From NCBI GenBank assembly GCA_012799165.1, contig JAAZLU010000064.1:1-10976 (forward strand): 10,976 nucleotides of DNA. The letters are read 5' to 3'. Made by a program: the position numbers and the translations under genes. The notes under the pieces were generated by a model, which saw only the letters and a program-made list of their open reading frames with translations, was not told the origin of the DNA and did not search any database. This document shows, piece after piece, positions 1 to 6,643 of the stretch (position 1 is the stretch's first letter; each line of letters begins with the position of its first letter). The DNA is from Clostridiales bacterium. Lineage in GTDB: Bacteria > Bacillota > Clostridia > Peptostreptococcales > Anaerovoracaceae.

Positions 1-444
1 CAGAGCTTCCGGCTTTCGGGGGGAAGCTCTGTTTACATACTGCATGCCTCCGACATTGTAGCCGATAGCGATGGAAATCTGAGCGTCGAGGATGCCGAGA
101 GGCTCGCCGCAAAGTACGCTGCTTTTTCGGGTGAATCCGCAAAGGCGTTCGACGGGTCCGAGAGCGACGAGGATATGCAGAGGGCCGACGCGCGCAACAG
201 ATACTACGAAGGCGAGCAGAGCTATCCTAGGCAGGGGATACCGGAAGAGGAGTATTATCGAGACGCTTACAGTCAAGAGCCGAGCTCAAGGAAGAGCAAC
301 AGCAGATATGTCGGAGGACCTCTGCTTATTGCGGTGGGTATATTGATACTCCTGAAAAAGTTCTTGCCCTGGCTAGACGGATGGACAATAGTTGCGCTCG
401 GGACGATTGCCGCAGGGCTTTTCATTTTGCTTAAGAAGGACTGA
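1..444 (+). CDS. C-terminal part of a membrane protein with two terminal TM segments (LiaF/PspC-associated type), 5' partial
   Basis: The reading frame is open from base 1 to the TGA at 442-444 (147 visible residues), so the start lies upstream of the window. Visible parts in order: a short stretch with GGSSVYIL (residues 8-14), a helical segment SVEDAERLAAKYA, a long charged and probably disordered linker rich in E, D, R, Y and S (about 45-103), then two hydrophobic segments at about 104-120 and 127-144, ending in LLKKD. A terminal pair of short membrane helices with Gly and a Pro-Trp turn (FLPWLDGW) is typical of the DUF5668/LiaF-type membrane region that often ends PspC-domain envelope-stress proteins of Firmicutes. 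The GGSSVYIL stretch could be the tail of a PspC domain, but it is not a convincing match. Function is therefore only suggested. It lies 8 nt before the transporter gene and may share its transcript. Confidence 0.6.
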   Translation, partial: QSFRLSGGSSVYILHASDIVADSDGNLSVEDAERLAAKYAAFSGESAKAFDGSESDEDMQRADARNRYYEGEQSYPRQGIPEEEYYRDAYSQEPSSRKSNSRYVGGPLLIAVGILILLKKFLPWLDGWTIVALGTIAAGLFILLKKD

Positions 445-452
445 GGCGGCTT

Positions 453-1889
453 TTGCAGGCGGAAATGGCTGAGGATAGGAAGGGTAGGACAAAATTATAT
501 ATAGGATATGGCCTCGGATTTCTCTGTGACCCCTGTTGCTATAATTTTATAGCTCTGTACCAGATACTGTTTCTGACAAAGGTTGCGGGACTGAGTGCCG
601 CTCATGCGGGGATCGTAAGCTCCATCTCCATGATGGCGGACGCGGTCTTCGGTCTGATTGTGGGCAAGTTTTCCGATAATTTGAGGAGTCGTTTCGGCAG
701 GAGACGGCCCCTTTTGCTTGCCGTCACCTTTACTATGCCACTGGCCTTTTCCATGATGTTCAGAACCATCGAGGCGGGAGAAGGGGCCAAACTCGCATAT
801 TATATGAGCTTCGGAACTCTTTTCTGGATTTCGTTCGCGGTATGCTTCGTGAGTTATGTCGCGTTGGGTGCGGATGTCGCAAAGGACTACGACGACAGGA
901 TAATCCTTGACAGCTATTCCAAGGTATTCTCCACGATTGCCGCTATAGTCGCCACTGCGCTGCCGCTGACCGCGATAGATTTTATGATGGACAGGGGAGT
1001 GCGCGAGAGCGACGCATGGTTTTCCTATGCTCTGCTCCTTGCGTTTATAGCATTCGCCGGGCTCTTTACATGTTGGAATGTTACCAGAGGTTATGAAAAA
1101 CCCGTGTTCGGTGAACCGGAAAAACAGGGGATTTCCGGATTTGTGAGGGATTGCGTGCAACTGATGACGCTGAAACCCTATCGCAAGATAATATTATCTA
1201 AAATTTCGAGCATAGTCAGTAATATAACTTTCTCCGGCACGCTGGTGTTCTTTATAAGCTTCGTTATGGAGGGGGATCCGCGCTTTACGGTGCTGCTTTA
1301 TACTCTTAGCAATATATTCATACTCTTCCTCGTGCCCTTCATTGCCAAGACGAGTCTCAGGATGGGAAAGCGAAGCTATGTAGTAATTTCTCAGCTTGCG
1401 GCCGCTTTGATCGGCATGCTTTTCGGGATCATTGGAATAAGAAGGAGGATTGCTCTCGTCATCTATATGCTTGTATTCGTCTTTGGGCAATCGAGCTTCT
1501 GGCAGCTATGCAACTCCAATCTCTACGATATGACGGACTGGGATTTCTATAAGTTTCGTAGGAGGCGCGAGGGCAATATCATGGCTCTGCAGAGTTTCCT
1601 CAACACGATGGGCTCCGCCGTCGCAATAAAGCTCTACACTTGGATGCTCGAATTTTCGGGATTTTCCGCCACCGCGGCGACCCAGCCGGATGCGGCTCTT
1701 ACGATGCTTAAGATTCTCTTCATTTGGGTGCCGTCCTTCGCTGCACTCGCAGCGGGCTACATAATGTGGACATATAAGGTCGACAAGCATCGTTTTATGC
1801 TTCTAAAAGAGCATCTCGGCAGGTTGGAGGAGGGCGAGGAAGGTCTGTGCGAGGAGAAAATTGCGCAGATCGAGGAGATGTTTACCTAG
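453..1889 (+). CDS. MFS transporter, GPH (glycoside-pentoside-hexuronide:cation symporter, MelB-like) family
   Basis: This is a 478-residue polytopic membrane protein with about twelve hydrophobic segments, the usual size for GPH symporters. Family signatures: DAVFGLIVGKFSD (63-75) followed by RSRFGRRRP (78-86), the counterpart of the MelB D-P-x-x-G-x-x-x-D...GR-x-R-P loop; VALGADVAKDYDDRIILDS (136-154), the counterpart of the conserved PY-AL...D-x-x-R-x-x-L loop; and YDMTDWDFYKFRRRREG (358-374), matching the D-x-x-D-x-x-x...R-x-E-G motif before TM11. The C-terminal tail is charged and soluble. Family members import sugars or uronides with Na+ or H+; the substrate here cannot be read, and no sugar-catabolic gene is nearby. 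In MelB two Asp of this TM2 motif contribute to cation binding. Only the second (D63) seems present; the first aligns with Met. Start: TTG 453 lies 12 nt after AAGAAGGA (433-440). ATG 465 is a possible alternative with a poorer ribosome site. Confidence 0.88.
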   Translation: MQAEMAEDRKGRTKLYIGYGLGFLCDPCCYNFIALYQILFLTKVAGLSAAHAGIVSSISMMADAVFGLIVGKFSDNLRSRFGRRRPLLLAVTFTMPLAFSMMFRTIEAGEGAKLAYYMSFGTLFWISFAVCFVSYVALGADVAKDYDDRIILDSYSKVFSTIAAIVATALPLTAIDFMMDRGVRESDAWFSYALLLAFIAFAGLFTCWNVTRGYEKPVFGEPEKQGISGFVRDCVQLMTLKPYRKIILSKISSIVSNITFSGTLVFFISFVMEGDPRFTVLLYTLSNIFILFLVPFIAKTSLRMGKRSYVVISQLAAALIGMLFGIIGIRRRIALVIYMLVFVFGQSSFWQLCNSNLYDMTDWDFYKFRRRREGNIMALQSFLNTMGSAVAIKLYTWMLEFSGFSATAATQPDAALTMLKILFIWVPSFAALAAGYIMWTYKVDKHRFMLLKEHLGRLEEGEEGLCEEKIAQIEEMFT

Positions 1890-1967
1890 CGGGCGGGTTC
1901 ATTATTAGAAAGCCCGGGAGCGAAATAGCCGCGGATAAAGATATGCTTAGAAGACTTGGTTAAAGAG

Positions 1968-1997
1968 TTAACAATATTAGTTTAATTGTGCTATAAT
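1968..1997 (+). promoter_or_regulatory. SigA-type promoter with extended -10 for the aminotransferase gene
   Basis: TTAACA (1968-1973) and TATAAT (1992-1997) are separated by 18 nt. TGC directly before the -10 gives an extended -10 (TGCTATAAT). Predicted transcription start is about 2004, leaving a leader of roughly 40 nt before the ATG at 2045. Confidence 0.8.
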
Positions 1998-2004
1998 ATT
2001 TCAT

Positions 2005-2015
2005 GTGATTATCAC
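2005..2015 (+). promoter_or_regulatory. Operator-like perfect palindrome at the aminotransferase transcription start
   Basis: GTGATTATCAC is an 11-nt perfect inverted repeat (GTGAT-T-ATCAC). It begins at the predicted +1 position, where a bound repressor would block initiation. No regulator gene is visible nearby, so the protein that would bind is unknown. The short arms mean a chance palindrome is possible. Confidence 0.35.
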
Positions 2016-2044
2016 TGCGCATGCAGATAAAAGAGGAGGACAAA

Positions 2045-3241
2045 ATGAAATTTTCCAACAAAATCAAACGTTGCGGTCTTTCCCCGATTCGGAAGTTCTA
2101 CCCGTACCAGGTAGCTTGCCAGAATAGGGGGATGAAAATCTATCGCTTGAACATCGGTCAGCCGGACATCAAGACGCCGGAGCAGTTCTTCGAGGCGGTT
2201 CGCAATTTTAAGCAGCCGGTTCTCTCCTATGCTCCCTCTCCCGGTATGCCCGAGACCATCGAGAAGATCGAGGAATACTATAGGAATATCGGTGTCGAGA
2301 TCGAGTCGGGTGACGTCACAATAACCACCGGAGGCAGCGAGGCCATCACTTTCTCGCTCGCCTGCATTCTGGATGACGGCGACGAGATCCTGATTCCGGA
2401 GCCATTCTATCCGAACTACAAGACTTTCACATACACGACGGGCGCGAAGATAGTTCCGATTCCGACCACGCCGGAGGAAGGCTATCACTATGCGAACAGA
2501 GAGAAGATCGAAAAGCTCATAACTTCCAACACCAGGGCGATCATGTTCACCAACCCCGGCAATCCGACCGGAACGGTCCTCACTGCCGACGAGCGTAGGC
2601 TGCTTGCCGACATCGCGAAGGAGCACGATCTCTGGTTGGTCGCGGACGAAGTCTACAGAGAGTTCACCTACGACGGAGAGCCTCTGGCGACCATGGCTAC
2701 ATTCAGCGATATTTGGGACAGGTTAATCGTAATCGACTCCGTCTCCAAGAGATTCTCCGCCTGCGGCGCGAGGATTGGCGCCATCGTCTGCAAGAACAAG
2801 GAGTTCCAGGGCGAGCTCATGAAGCTCTGCCAGGCCAGACTTTCGGTTCCCACGATTGACCAGCTTGCGTCGGCAGCCCTCTACGACGTCGAGCCCTCAT
2901 ACTTCGAGGAGGTCAATAAGGAATACAAGAAGAGGAGAGATACCCTCTATGCGGAGCTGAAGAAGATTCCTGGAATCGTCTGCGCGAAGCCCCAGGGAGC
3001 TTTCTACATGATGGTGAAGCTGCCTGTGGACAGCGCCGAGGACTTCCTCATCTGGCTGCTTACCGAATTCGACGACAACGGCGAGACCGTTATGTTTGCA
3101 CCCGGCGGCGGATTCTACCAGACCGAGGGCGCGGGCGTAAACGAGGTGAGAATCGCATATGTTCTCAAATCCGAGGAGATGGTCAGAGCCATCGAGCTGC
3201 TGGGCAAGGCCATAGAGCAGTACAACGCGATAAAAAAGTAA
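2045..3241 (+). CDS. Pyridoxal-phosphate-dependent class I/II aminotransferase (aspartate aminotransferase-like)
   Basis: This 398-residue protein is full length for fold-type I aminotransferases. Recognised elements: N-terminal substrate-loop region LNIGQPDIKTP (35-45), YAPSPGMPE (62-70), cofactor-phosphate region TTGGSEA (94-100), NPGNPTG (170-176), D201 in ADEVY that pairs with the pyridine nitrogen, Schiff-base Lys235 in SVSKRFSACGARIG, and substrate-carboxylate Arg369 in NEVRIAY. The reaction is transfer of an amino group between an amino acid and a 2-oxo acid in the cytoplasm; the substrate pair is not readable. Start: an in-frame ATG exists at 2021, but AGAGGAGGA (2032-2040) sits at ideal spacing before ATG 2045, so I take 2045. 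The gene has its own promoter and terminator and appears monocistronic. Codons are strongly biased to AAG, GAG and C-ending forms, which suggests high expression. Confidence 0.93.
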   Translation: MKFSNKIKRCGLSPIRKFYPYQVACQNRGMKIYRLNIGQPDIKTPEQFFEAVRNFKQPVLSYAPSPGMPETIEKIEEYYRNIGVEIESGDVTITTGGSEAITFSLACILDDGDEILIPEPFYPNYKTFTYTTGAKIVPIPTTPEEGYHYANREKIEKLITSNTRAIMFTNPGNPTGTVLTADERRLLADIAKEHDLWLVADEVYREFTYDGEPLATMATFSDIWDRLIVIDSVSKRFSACGARIGAIVCKNKEFQGELMKLCQARLSVPTIDQLASAALYDVEPSYFEEVNKEYKKRRDTLYAELKKIPGIVCAKPQGAFYMMVKLPVDSAEDFLIWLLTEFDDNGETVMFAPGGGFYQTEGAGVNEVRIAYVLKSEEMVRAIELLGKAIEQYNAIKK

Positions 3242-3255
3242 GCGCATAAATCTAG

Positions 3256-3288
3256 GGGCCGAGGCGAAAGCTTCGGCTCTTTTTGTTT
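3256..3288 (+). terminator. Rho-independent terminator of the aminotransferase gene
   Basis: GGGCCGAGGC (3256-3265) pairs with GCTTCGGCTC (3270-3279) as a 10-bp stem including G-U pairs, closed by a GAAA tetraloop. It is followed by TTTTT (3280-3284) and then GTTT. Confidence 0.92.
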
Positions 3289-3314
3289 ACCACAATTTTG
3301 CAGATTCGCTCTTG

Positions 3315-3342
3315 TTGTTTTTTGGTCCTTCTATGTTAAAAT
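3315..3342 (+). promoter_or_regulatory. Promoter of the Fic-like/murB operon, positioned for leaderless transcription
   Basis: TTGTTT (3315-3320), a 16-nt spacer and TAAAAT (3337-3342), with TGT (3334-3336) giving an extended -10. Six bases separate the -10 from ATG 3349, so the expected start site (7 nt past the -10) is the A of the ATG. No Shine-Dalgarno sequence is visible, consistent with a leaderless mRNA. Confidence 0.6.
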
Positions 3343-3348
3343 ATTTAT

Positions 3349-4089
3349 ATGCGGGATGTTTTAAAGGCAAAGCTCAAAGAATTCCGTACATTTACGGATG
3401 TGAGACCCGAAGCGAAGCTGTGGCTGGAGGATTCGAACCTCTGGATGGGTCTTTATACCATGCTCTGCCTGCGGAGTGTCCGCGTGGATCGAAATGATCT
3501 CGTAAAGATATTGAGGGGGCAGATACTGGAAGATATAAACATAGAACTTTACGGCTTCTGTCACCGCTTTCGCGCCGTATATCGCGATATGATAAGCTCG
3601 ATAGAAATGCAGGCGGATCTGGACATAAAGATTCTCGACGGCTGGTATTCGCAGATATTCGAGCCCGACGAGGGAGTGCTTCATCGTCAGGATAACGGCG
3701 TGGTCTACGACATAGGATTTATCCCCTGCCATTTCAAGGAAATAAATGAGCAGATGGCGGATCTCTTTCGCAGAGCCCGCGGTGCGCGAGATGCGGCGCA
3801 CAAGTCCGCGCTGACCCACCTGGGATTGGTCGAAATATATCCCTACGGCAAGGATTCCGTAAGCATGGCTCTGGTGGCCGGCATGTATATGCTGATGCAG
3901 GGCGGTATTCCGGTGCCCTCGTATCCCCTGAGCGAAGACGAATACATAAAACTCATCTCCGAGACCATCAACGGCCACGATTCCGGTCCTTTTATGGATA
4001 TGCACTACAGGAGCCTGGTCAACAGGCTCGAAACCGTGCTGAGAGTCTACGAGAGGGCGGGAGAGCCGCAGATTCAAGAGGAAGACTGA
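3349..4089 (+). CDS. Probable degenerate Fic-fold protein (catalytic motif lost), first gene of the murB operon
   Basis: This is a 246-residue soluble, mostly helical protein. I recognise no characterised gene, but residues about 100-201 follow the Fic-domain order: YSQIFEPDEGVLHR, an Asn/Gly turn, HFKEINEQMADLF (128-140), an HKSALTHLGLVEIYPY helix (151-166), and ALVAGMYMLMQGGIPVP...DEYIKL (174-202). In active Fic AMP-transferases the central loop reads HPFxDGNGR. Here the aligned stretch is YPYGKDSVS (164-172), so the catalytic His is Tyr164, the Gly-Asn-Gly anion loop is D169-S170-V171, and the Arg is Ser172. If the alignment is right, this is a pseudoenzyme with a retained scaffold, perhaps a binding or regulatory protein. 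A degenerate inhibitory-helix-like ISSIEM lies at 82-87. Its stop is 4 nt before murB, suggesting co-expression and possibly a cell-wall role. ATG 3349 was chosen because the promoter places +1 on it. The Fic assignment is an inference from sequence memory. Confidence 0.55.
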   Translation: MRDVLKAKLKEFRTFTDVRPEAKLWLEDSNLWMGLYTMLCLRSVRVDRNDLVKILRGQILEDINIELYGFCHRFRAVYRDMISSIEMQADLDIKILDGWYSQIFEPDEGVLHRQDNGVVYDIGFIPCHFKEINEQMADLFRRARGARDAAHKSALTHLGLVEIYPYGKDSVSMALVAGMYMLMQGGIPVPSYPLSEDEYIKLISETINGHDSGPFMDMHYRSLVNRLETVLRVYERAGEPQIQEED

Positions 4090-4093
4090 AGCT

Positions 4094-5008
4094 ATGAACA
4101 TAGAAGAAATTAAACGCAAGCTCCTTCCGTATATCGACGAAGACAGGGTGCTTGAGCACGAGCCGATGGATATCCATACTAGTTTTCGCTGCGGAGGTTC
4201 GGCGGATTTGTATGTTGTCCCGGCTAATATTGCAGAGCTCTTCTCGGTTAGAGAACTGCTACTGAAGGAGGGTATGCCGCATATAATCATGGGCAACGGC
4301 AGCAATCTACTCTTTTTGGACGGAGGCTACAGGGGTGTCGTCGTAAAGCTAGGCGAAGGCATAGACAGGGTGCGCTTTGAGGGGAATATAGTTTTCGCGG
4401 AGCCCGGAGTCGGACTTGCCGCACTTTCGAGGCAGGCCATGAAGGAAGGCAGGAGCGGTCTTGAATTTGCCTGCGGCATTCCCGGAAGCCTCGGTGGAGC
4501 CGTATATATGAATGCGGGAGCCTACGGGGGCAGCATTTCGGATCTGGTAGTATCCGTCGCATCCCTCAATTCCTACGGGATTATGCAGGACAGGAAGGCG
4601 GAGGACTGCGAGTTCGGCTACCGCAACAGCATTTTTGCAAAAAACGAAGAGATGATAGTAGGAATAAAGCTGCAGCTCGGCGAAGATCTGCCTGCGCGTA
4701 TAGAGGAGAGGATGGTCGAGCTTACGGAAAGGCGCAACGCAAAGCAGCCCGTAAATATGCCGAGCGCGGGGAGCTTCTTTAAGCGCCCCGAAGGAGACTT
4801 TGCGGGCAGGCTCATAGAGGAGGCTGGCCTTAAAGGTCTGCGGGTAGGCGGGGCAATGGTGAGCCCCCTGCATGCCGGCTTTATCGTTAACGCCGGGGGC
4901 GCAACGACTCGCGACGTTATCGATCTGATGACTATAGTAAGGGAGACGGTCGCTGAAAGAAGCGGCATCGTGCTGGAGCCGGAGGTGCAGATAGTTGGAG
5001 AAGAGTAG
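4094..5008 (+). CDS. murB: UDP-N-acetylenolpyruvoylglucosamine reductase MurB
   Basis: MurB is the cytoplasmic FAD enzyme that uses NADPH to reduce UDP-GlcNAc-enolpyruvate to UDP-MurNAc, the second committed step of peptidoglycan synthesis. The 304-residue length fits type IIb MurB of Gram-positives. Motifs: HTSFRCGGSADLYVVP (28-43) and MGNGSNLLF (66-74) for FAD binding, GLEFACGIPGSLGGAVYMNAGAYG (122-145), FGYRNSIF with catalytic Arg177, PSAGSFFKRP with the proton donor Ser227, GLKGLRVGGAMVS (245-257), and C-terminal LEPEVQIVG with Glu295. All three residues of the known catalytic set are present. ATG 4094 follows GAGGAAG (about 4079-4085) and lies 4 nt after the upstream stop. The 3' end overlaps the next gene by 14 nt, indicating translational coupling. 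Confidence 0.97.
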   Translation: MNIEEIKRKLLPYIDEDRVLEHEPMDIHTSFRCGGSADLYVVPANIAELFSVRELLLKEGMPHIIMGNGSNLLFLDGGYRGVVVKLGEGIDRVRFEGNIVFAEPGVGLAALSRQAMKEGRSGLEFACGIPGSLGGAVYMNAGAYGGSISDLVVSVASLNSYGIMQDRKAEDCEFGYRNSIFAKNEEMIVGIKLQLGEDLPARIEERMVELTERRNAKQPVNMPSAGSFFKRPEGDFAGRLIEEAGLKGLRVGGAMVSPLHAGFIVNAGGATTRDVIDLMTIVRETVAERSGIVLEPEVQIVGEE

Positions 5009-5747
5009 ACTTCTTTACGACCTTCATACGCATACGGTTTACAGCCACGGCAAGGGAAGCATCAGGGACAATTACGAGACGGCAAAGAAGATGGGGCTCT
5101 CGGAGATTGGAATCGCGGATCATGGGCCCGATCATGCGCTGTACGGCGTAAAGGCAAAGGATTTTTTGCGCATGCGCAGGGAGATAGATCTTATAAACGA
5201 AGAGAGGGGGGAAGGTGATCCGAAGCTCCTGTTGGGGGTGGAGGCGAACATAATCAATCCCGACGGTTCTATGGATTTAGCTTCGGAATTTGCGGACGGG
5301 TTCGATTTTATAATCGCGGGTTATCATTTCGGGACCATGGGGAATGCGCCAATCAAAGCGCTTGGGACGCATATGGCCAGCCTTCTCTACAACATGACGG
5401 GCTGGTCCACCGAGCGCATAAAAAATCGTAACAGCAGCTTGGTGATAAACGCCGTCTATGCTAACCGCATTACGCTCTTGAGCCACCCGGGCGCTAAGGG
5501 AGCCGTCGATATCGAGGCCATAGCCCGCGCCTGCGCCGAGAGAGGCACATTGCTGGAGATAAATAACAAGCACGGATATCTGACTGTGGAGGGGATTCGC
5601 AGGGCGGCGAAGTACGATGTAGAATTTATTATAGGAAGCGATGCTCACAGCCCTTCGGATGTGGGACGCTGCAGTTCGGCACTGGGGAGGGCCGCCGAGG
5701 CGGGCCTGGACCCCGAGCGCATAGTCAATCTTAGGGGGGGATATTGA
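4995..5747 (+). CDS. PHP-domain metallohydrolase (histidinol-phosphatase/YcdX-like)
   Basis: This 250-residue protein is a single PHP (polymerase and histidinol phosphatase) domain, a trinuclear-metal phosphoesterase fold. The metal ligands all appear intact: H11 and H13 in DLHTHTVYSHG, H18, H43 in ADHG, E83 in GVEAN, H111 in GYHFG, H164 in LLSHPG, and D216 and H218 in GSDAHSP. An active phosphatase or phosphodiesterase is therefore likely, although its substrate is not known. PHP genes of this kind are often found between murB and rapZ in Clostridia, which argues for a nucleotide or envelope-related role rather than histidine synthesis. The start is TTG 4995, supported by GGAGGTG (4981-4987) at good spacing and lying inside the end of murB (14-nt overlap). 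The stop TGA shares one base with the rapZ ATG. Confidence 0.9.
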   Translation: MEKSRLLYDLHTHTVYSHGKGSIRDNYETAKKMGLSEIGIADHGPDHALYGVKAKDFLRMRREIDLINEERGEGDPKLLLGVEANIINPDGSMDLASEFADGFDFIIAGYHFGTMGNAPIKALGTHMASLLYNMTGWSTERIKNRNSSLVINAVYANRITLLSHPGAKGAVDIEAIARACAERGTLLEINNKHGYLTVEGIRRAAKYDVEFIIGSDAHSPSDVGRCSSALGRAAEAGLDPERIVNLRGGY

Positions 5748-6592
5748 TGGAACTGATTATTGTTACAGGGCTTTCGGGAGCGGGTAAGTCTCAGGCGGTA
5801 AACTGCATGGAGGATCTGGGGTATTACTGCGTGGATAATATGCCACCGACGCTCATAAATGAATTTATCGAGCTCGCCGAGAGCGGCGGAGCCGGTATAG
5901 ACAAGGCCGCATTTGTGGTGGATATAAGGCAGGGGAGGTTTCTGAAGGATCTTCGGGATTGTCTCGACAACTTCGCAAAGCAGGGCAGGGATTACAAGGT
6001 GATGTTCCTGGAGGCTTCCGATGCCGCACTCATCAGAAGGTATCAGGAGACTCGCAGGGCGCATCCCCTGGACAAGACGAGCGTTAAGGCGGGGATAGAC
6101 GAGGAGAGGCAGAGGCTCGCGGATATAAGGGCCAAGGCTTCTTATGTAATAGACACATCTTTCTACAAGATTGCAGACTTAAATGAGGAGATTAAGCATC
6201 TGCTGAGTTCCGGACTGGAGCCGGAGAGATTCAGCATCACCATCGAGAGCTTCGGCTACAAGTACGGTGTGCCTCAGGAGGCGGACTGGATGCTGGATGC
6301 CAGATTCATAAGCAATCCCTTCTACCTGACCAGCATGAGGCACTTGACAGGAAACAATATGAAGGTCCGCGAATTCGTAATGCGCCATGAATTGGCAAAG
6401 AAATTGGTGGATAATGTTGCGCAACTCGTGGAGTCCCTTGTTCCCGGTTATATAAAGGAAGGAAAGTACAGTCTGAAGATTGCCGTCGGCTGCACGGGAG
6501 GGCGTCACAGGAGCGTCGCGATTTCTAACGAGCTCGCCGAGCGTTTCAGGGCGGCCGGCAAACATGTGGTGGTCTTGCATCGCGATTTGTGA
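5747..6592 (+). CDS. rapZ: RNase adapter / nucleotide-binding protein RapZ (YvcJ family)
   Basis: This 281-residue protein is full length for the RapZ/YvcJ family. The N-terminal P-loop is GLSGAGKS (8-15), followed by the family segments LGYYCVDNMPP (24-34) and VVDIRQGRF (57-65). The C-terminal domain has the signature VGCTGGRHRSVAIS (247-260) and an ending VLHRDL. In E. coli RapZ senses GlcN6P and steers RNase E to the sRNA GlmZ. In Firmicutes YvcJ hydrolyses or binds nucleotides and its role is less clear, though it is linked to competence and cell-envelope metabolism. Start: an in-frame TTG lies at 5744, but ATG 5747 forms the classic TGATG overlap with the PHP stop and follows a run of seven G (5734-5740), so 5747 is preferred. 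Its stop TGA also serves as the TGn of the next promoter. The usual downstream partner yvcK is not here. Confidence 0.95.
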   Translation: MELIIVTGLSGAGKSQAVNCMEDLGYYCVDNMPPTLINEFIELAESGGAGIDKAAFVVDIRQGRFLKDLRDCLDNFAKQGRDYKVMFLEASDAALIRRYQETRRAHPLDKTSVKAGIDEERQRLADIRAKASYVIDTSFYKIADLNEEIKHLLSSGLEPERFSITIESFGYKYGVPQEADWMLDARFISNPFYLTSMRHLTGNNMKVREFVMRHELAKKLVDNVAQLVESLVPGYIKEGKYSLKIAVGCTGGRHRSVAISNELAERFRAAGKHVVVLHRDL

Positions 6593-6598
6593 TAAAAT
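6590..6598 (+). promoter_or_regulatory. Extended -10 promoter for the BKACE gene, overlapping the rapZ stop codon
   Basis: TGATAAAAT combines an extended-10 TG dinucleotide (from the rapZ TGA stop) with a TAAAAT -10 box (6593-6598). No good -35 is visible at 16-18 nt; TTGCAT at 6575 is only 12 nt away. The promoter would depend on the extended -10. Predicted start is about 6605, giving a leader of about 39 nt. Confidence 0.5.
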
Positions 6599-6606
6599 TA
6601 ACTTGC

Positions 6607-6624
6607 GTAAAAAATAAATTTTAC
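6607..6624 (+). promoter_or_regulatory. Inverted repeat in the BKACE leader
   Basis: GTAAAA (6607-6612) and TTTTAC (6619-6624) form perfect 6-bp arms around AATAAA, immediately after the predicted transcription start and 20 nt before the ATG. It could be an operator or a weak leader hairpin. The region is very A/T-rich, so chance is a real alternative. Confidence 0.3.
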
Positions 6625-6643
6625 ATAGGAAAAGGAGAAAAAC

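Noticed and set aside
1-60. Frameshifted PspC domain at the window start
   Set aside because: Frame 2 also gives a short hydrophobic-looking stretch, but it stops at 58-60, and frame 1 stays open to a sensible membrane end. The evidence is too short to claim a frameshift.
495-1160. Long minus-strand open frame (221 codons) opposite the transporter
   Set aside because: It lies wholly inside the clearly coding GPH gene, has no ribosome site, and its translation has no recognisable domain.
1890-1918. CGGGC...GCCCG inverted repeat after the transporter gene as a terminator
   Set aside because: The arms are only 5 bp, the loop is long and no T tract follows. I do not call a terminator here.
6575-6598. 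TTGCAT as the -35 of the BKACE promoter
   Set aside because: The spacer to TAAAAT is only 12 nt, too short for SigA-type promoters. The extended -10 alone is a better explanation.
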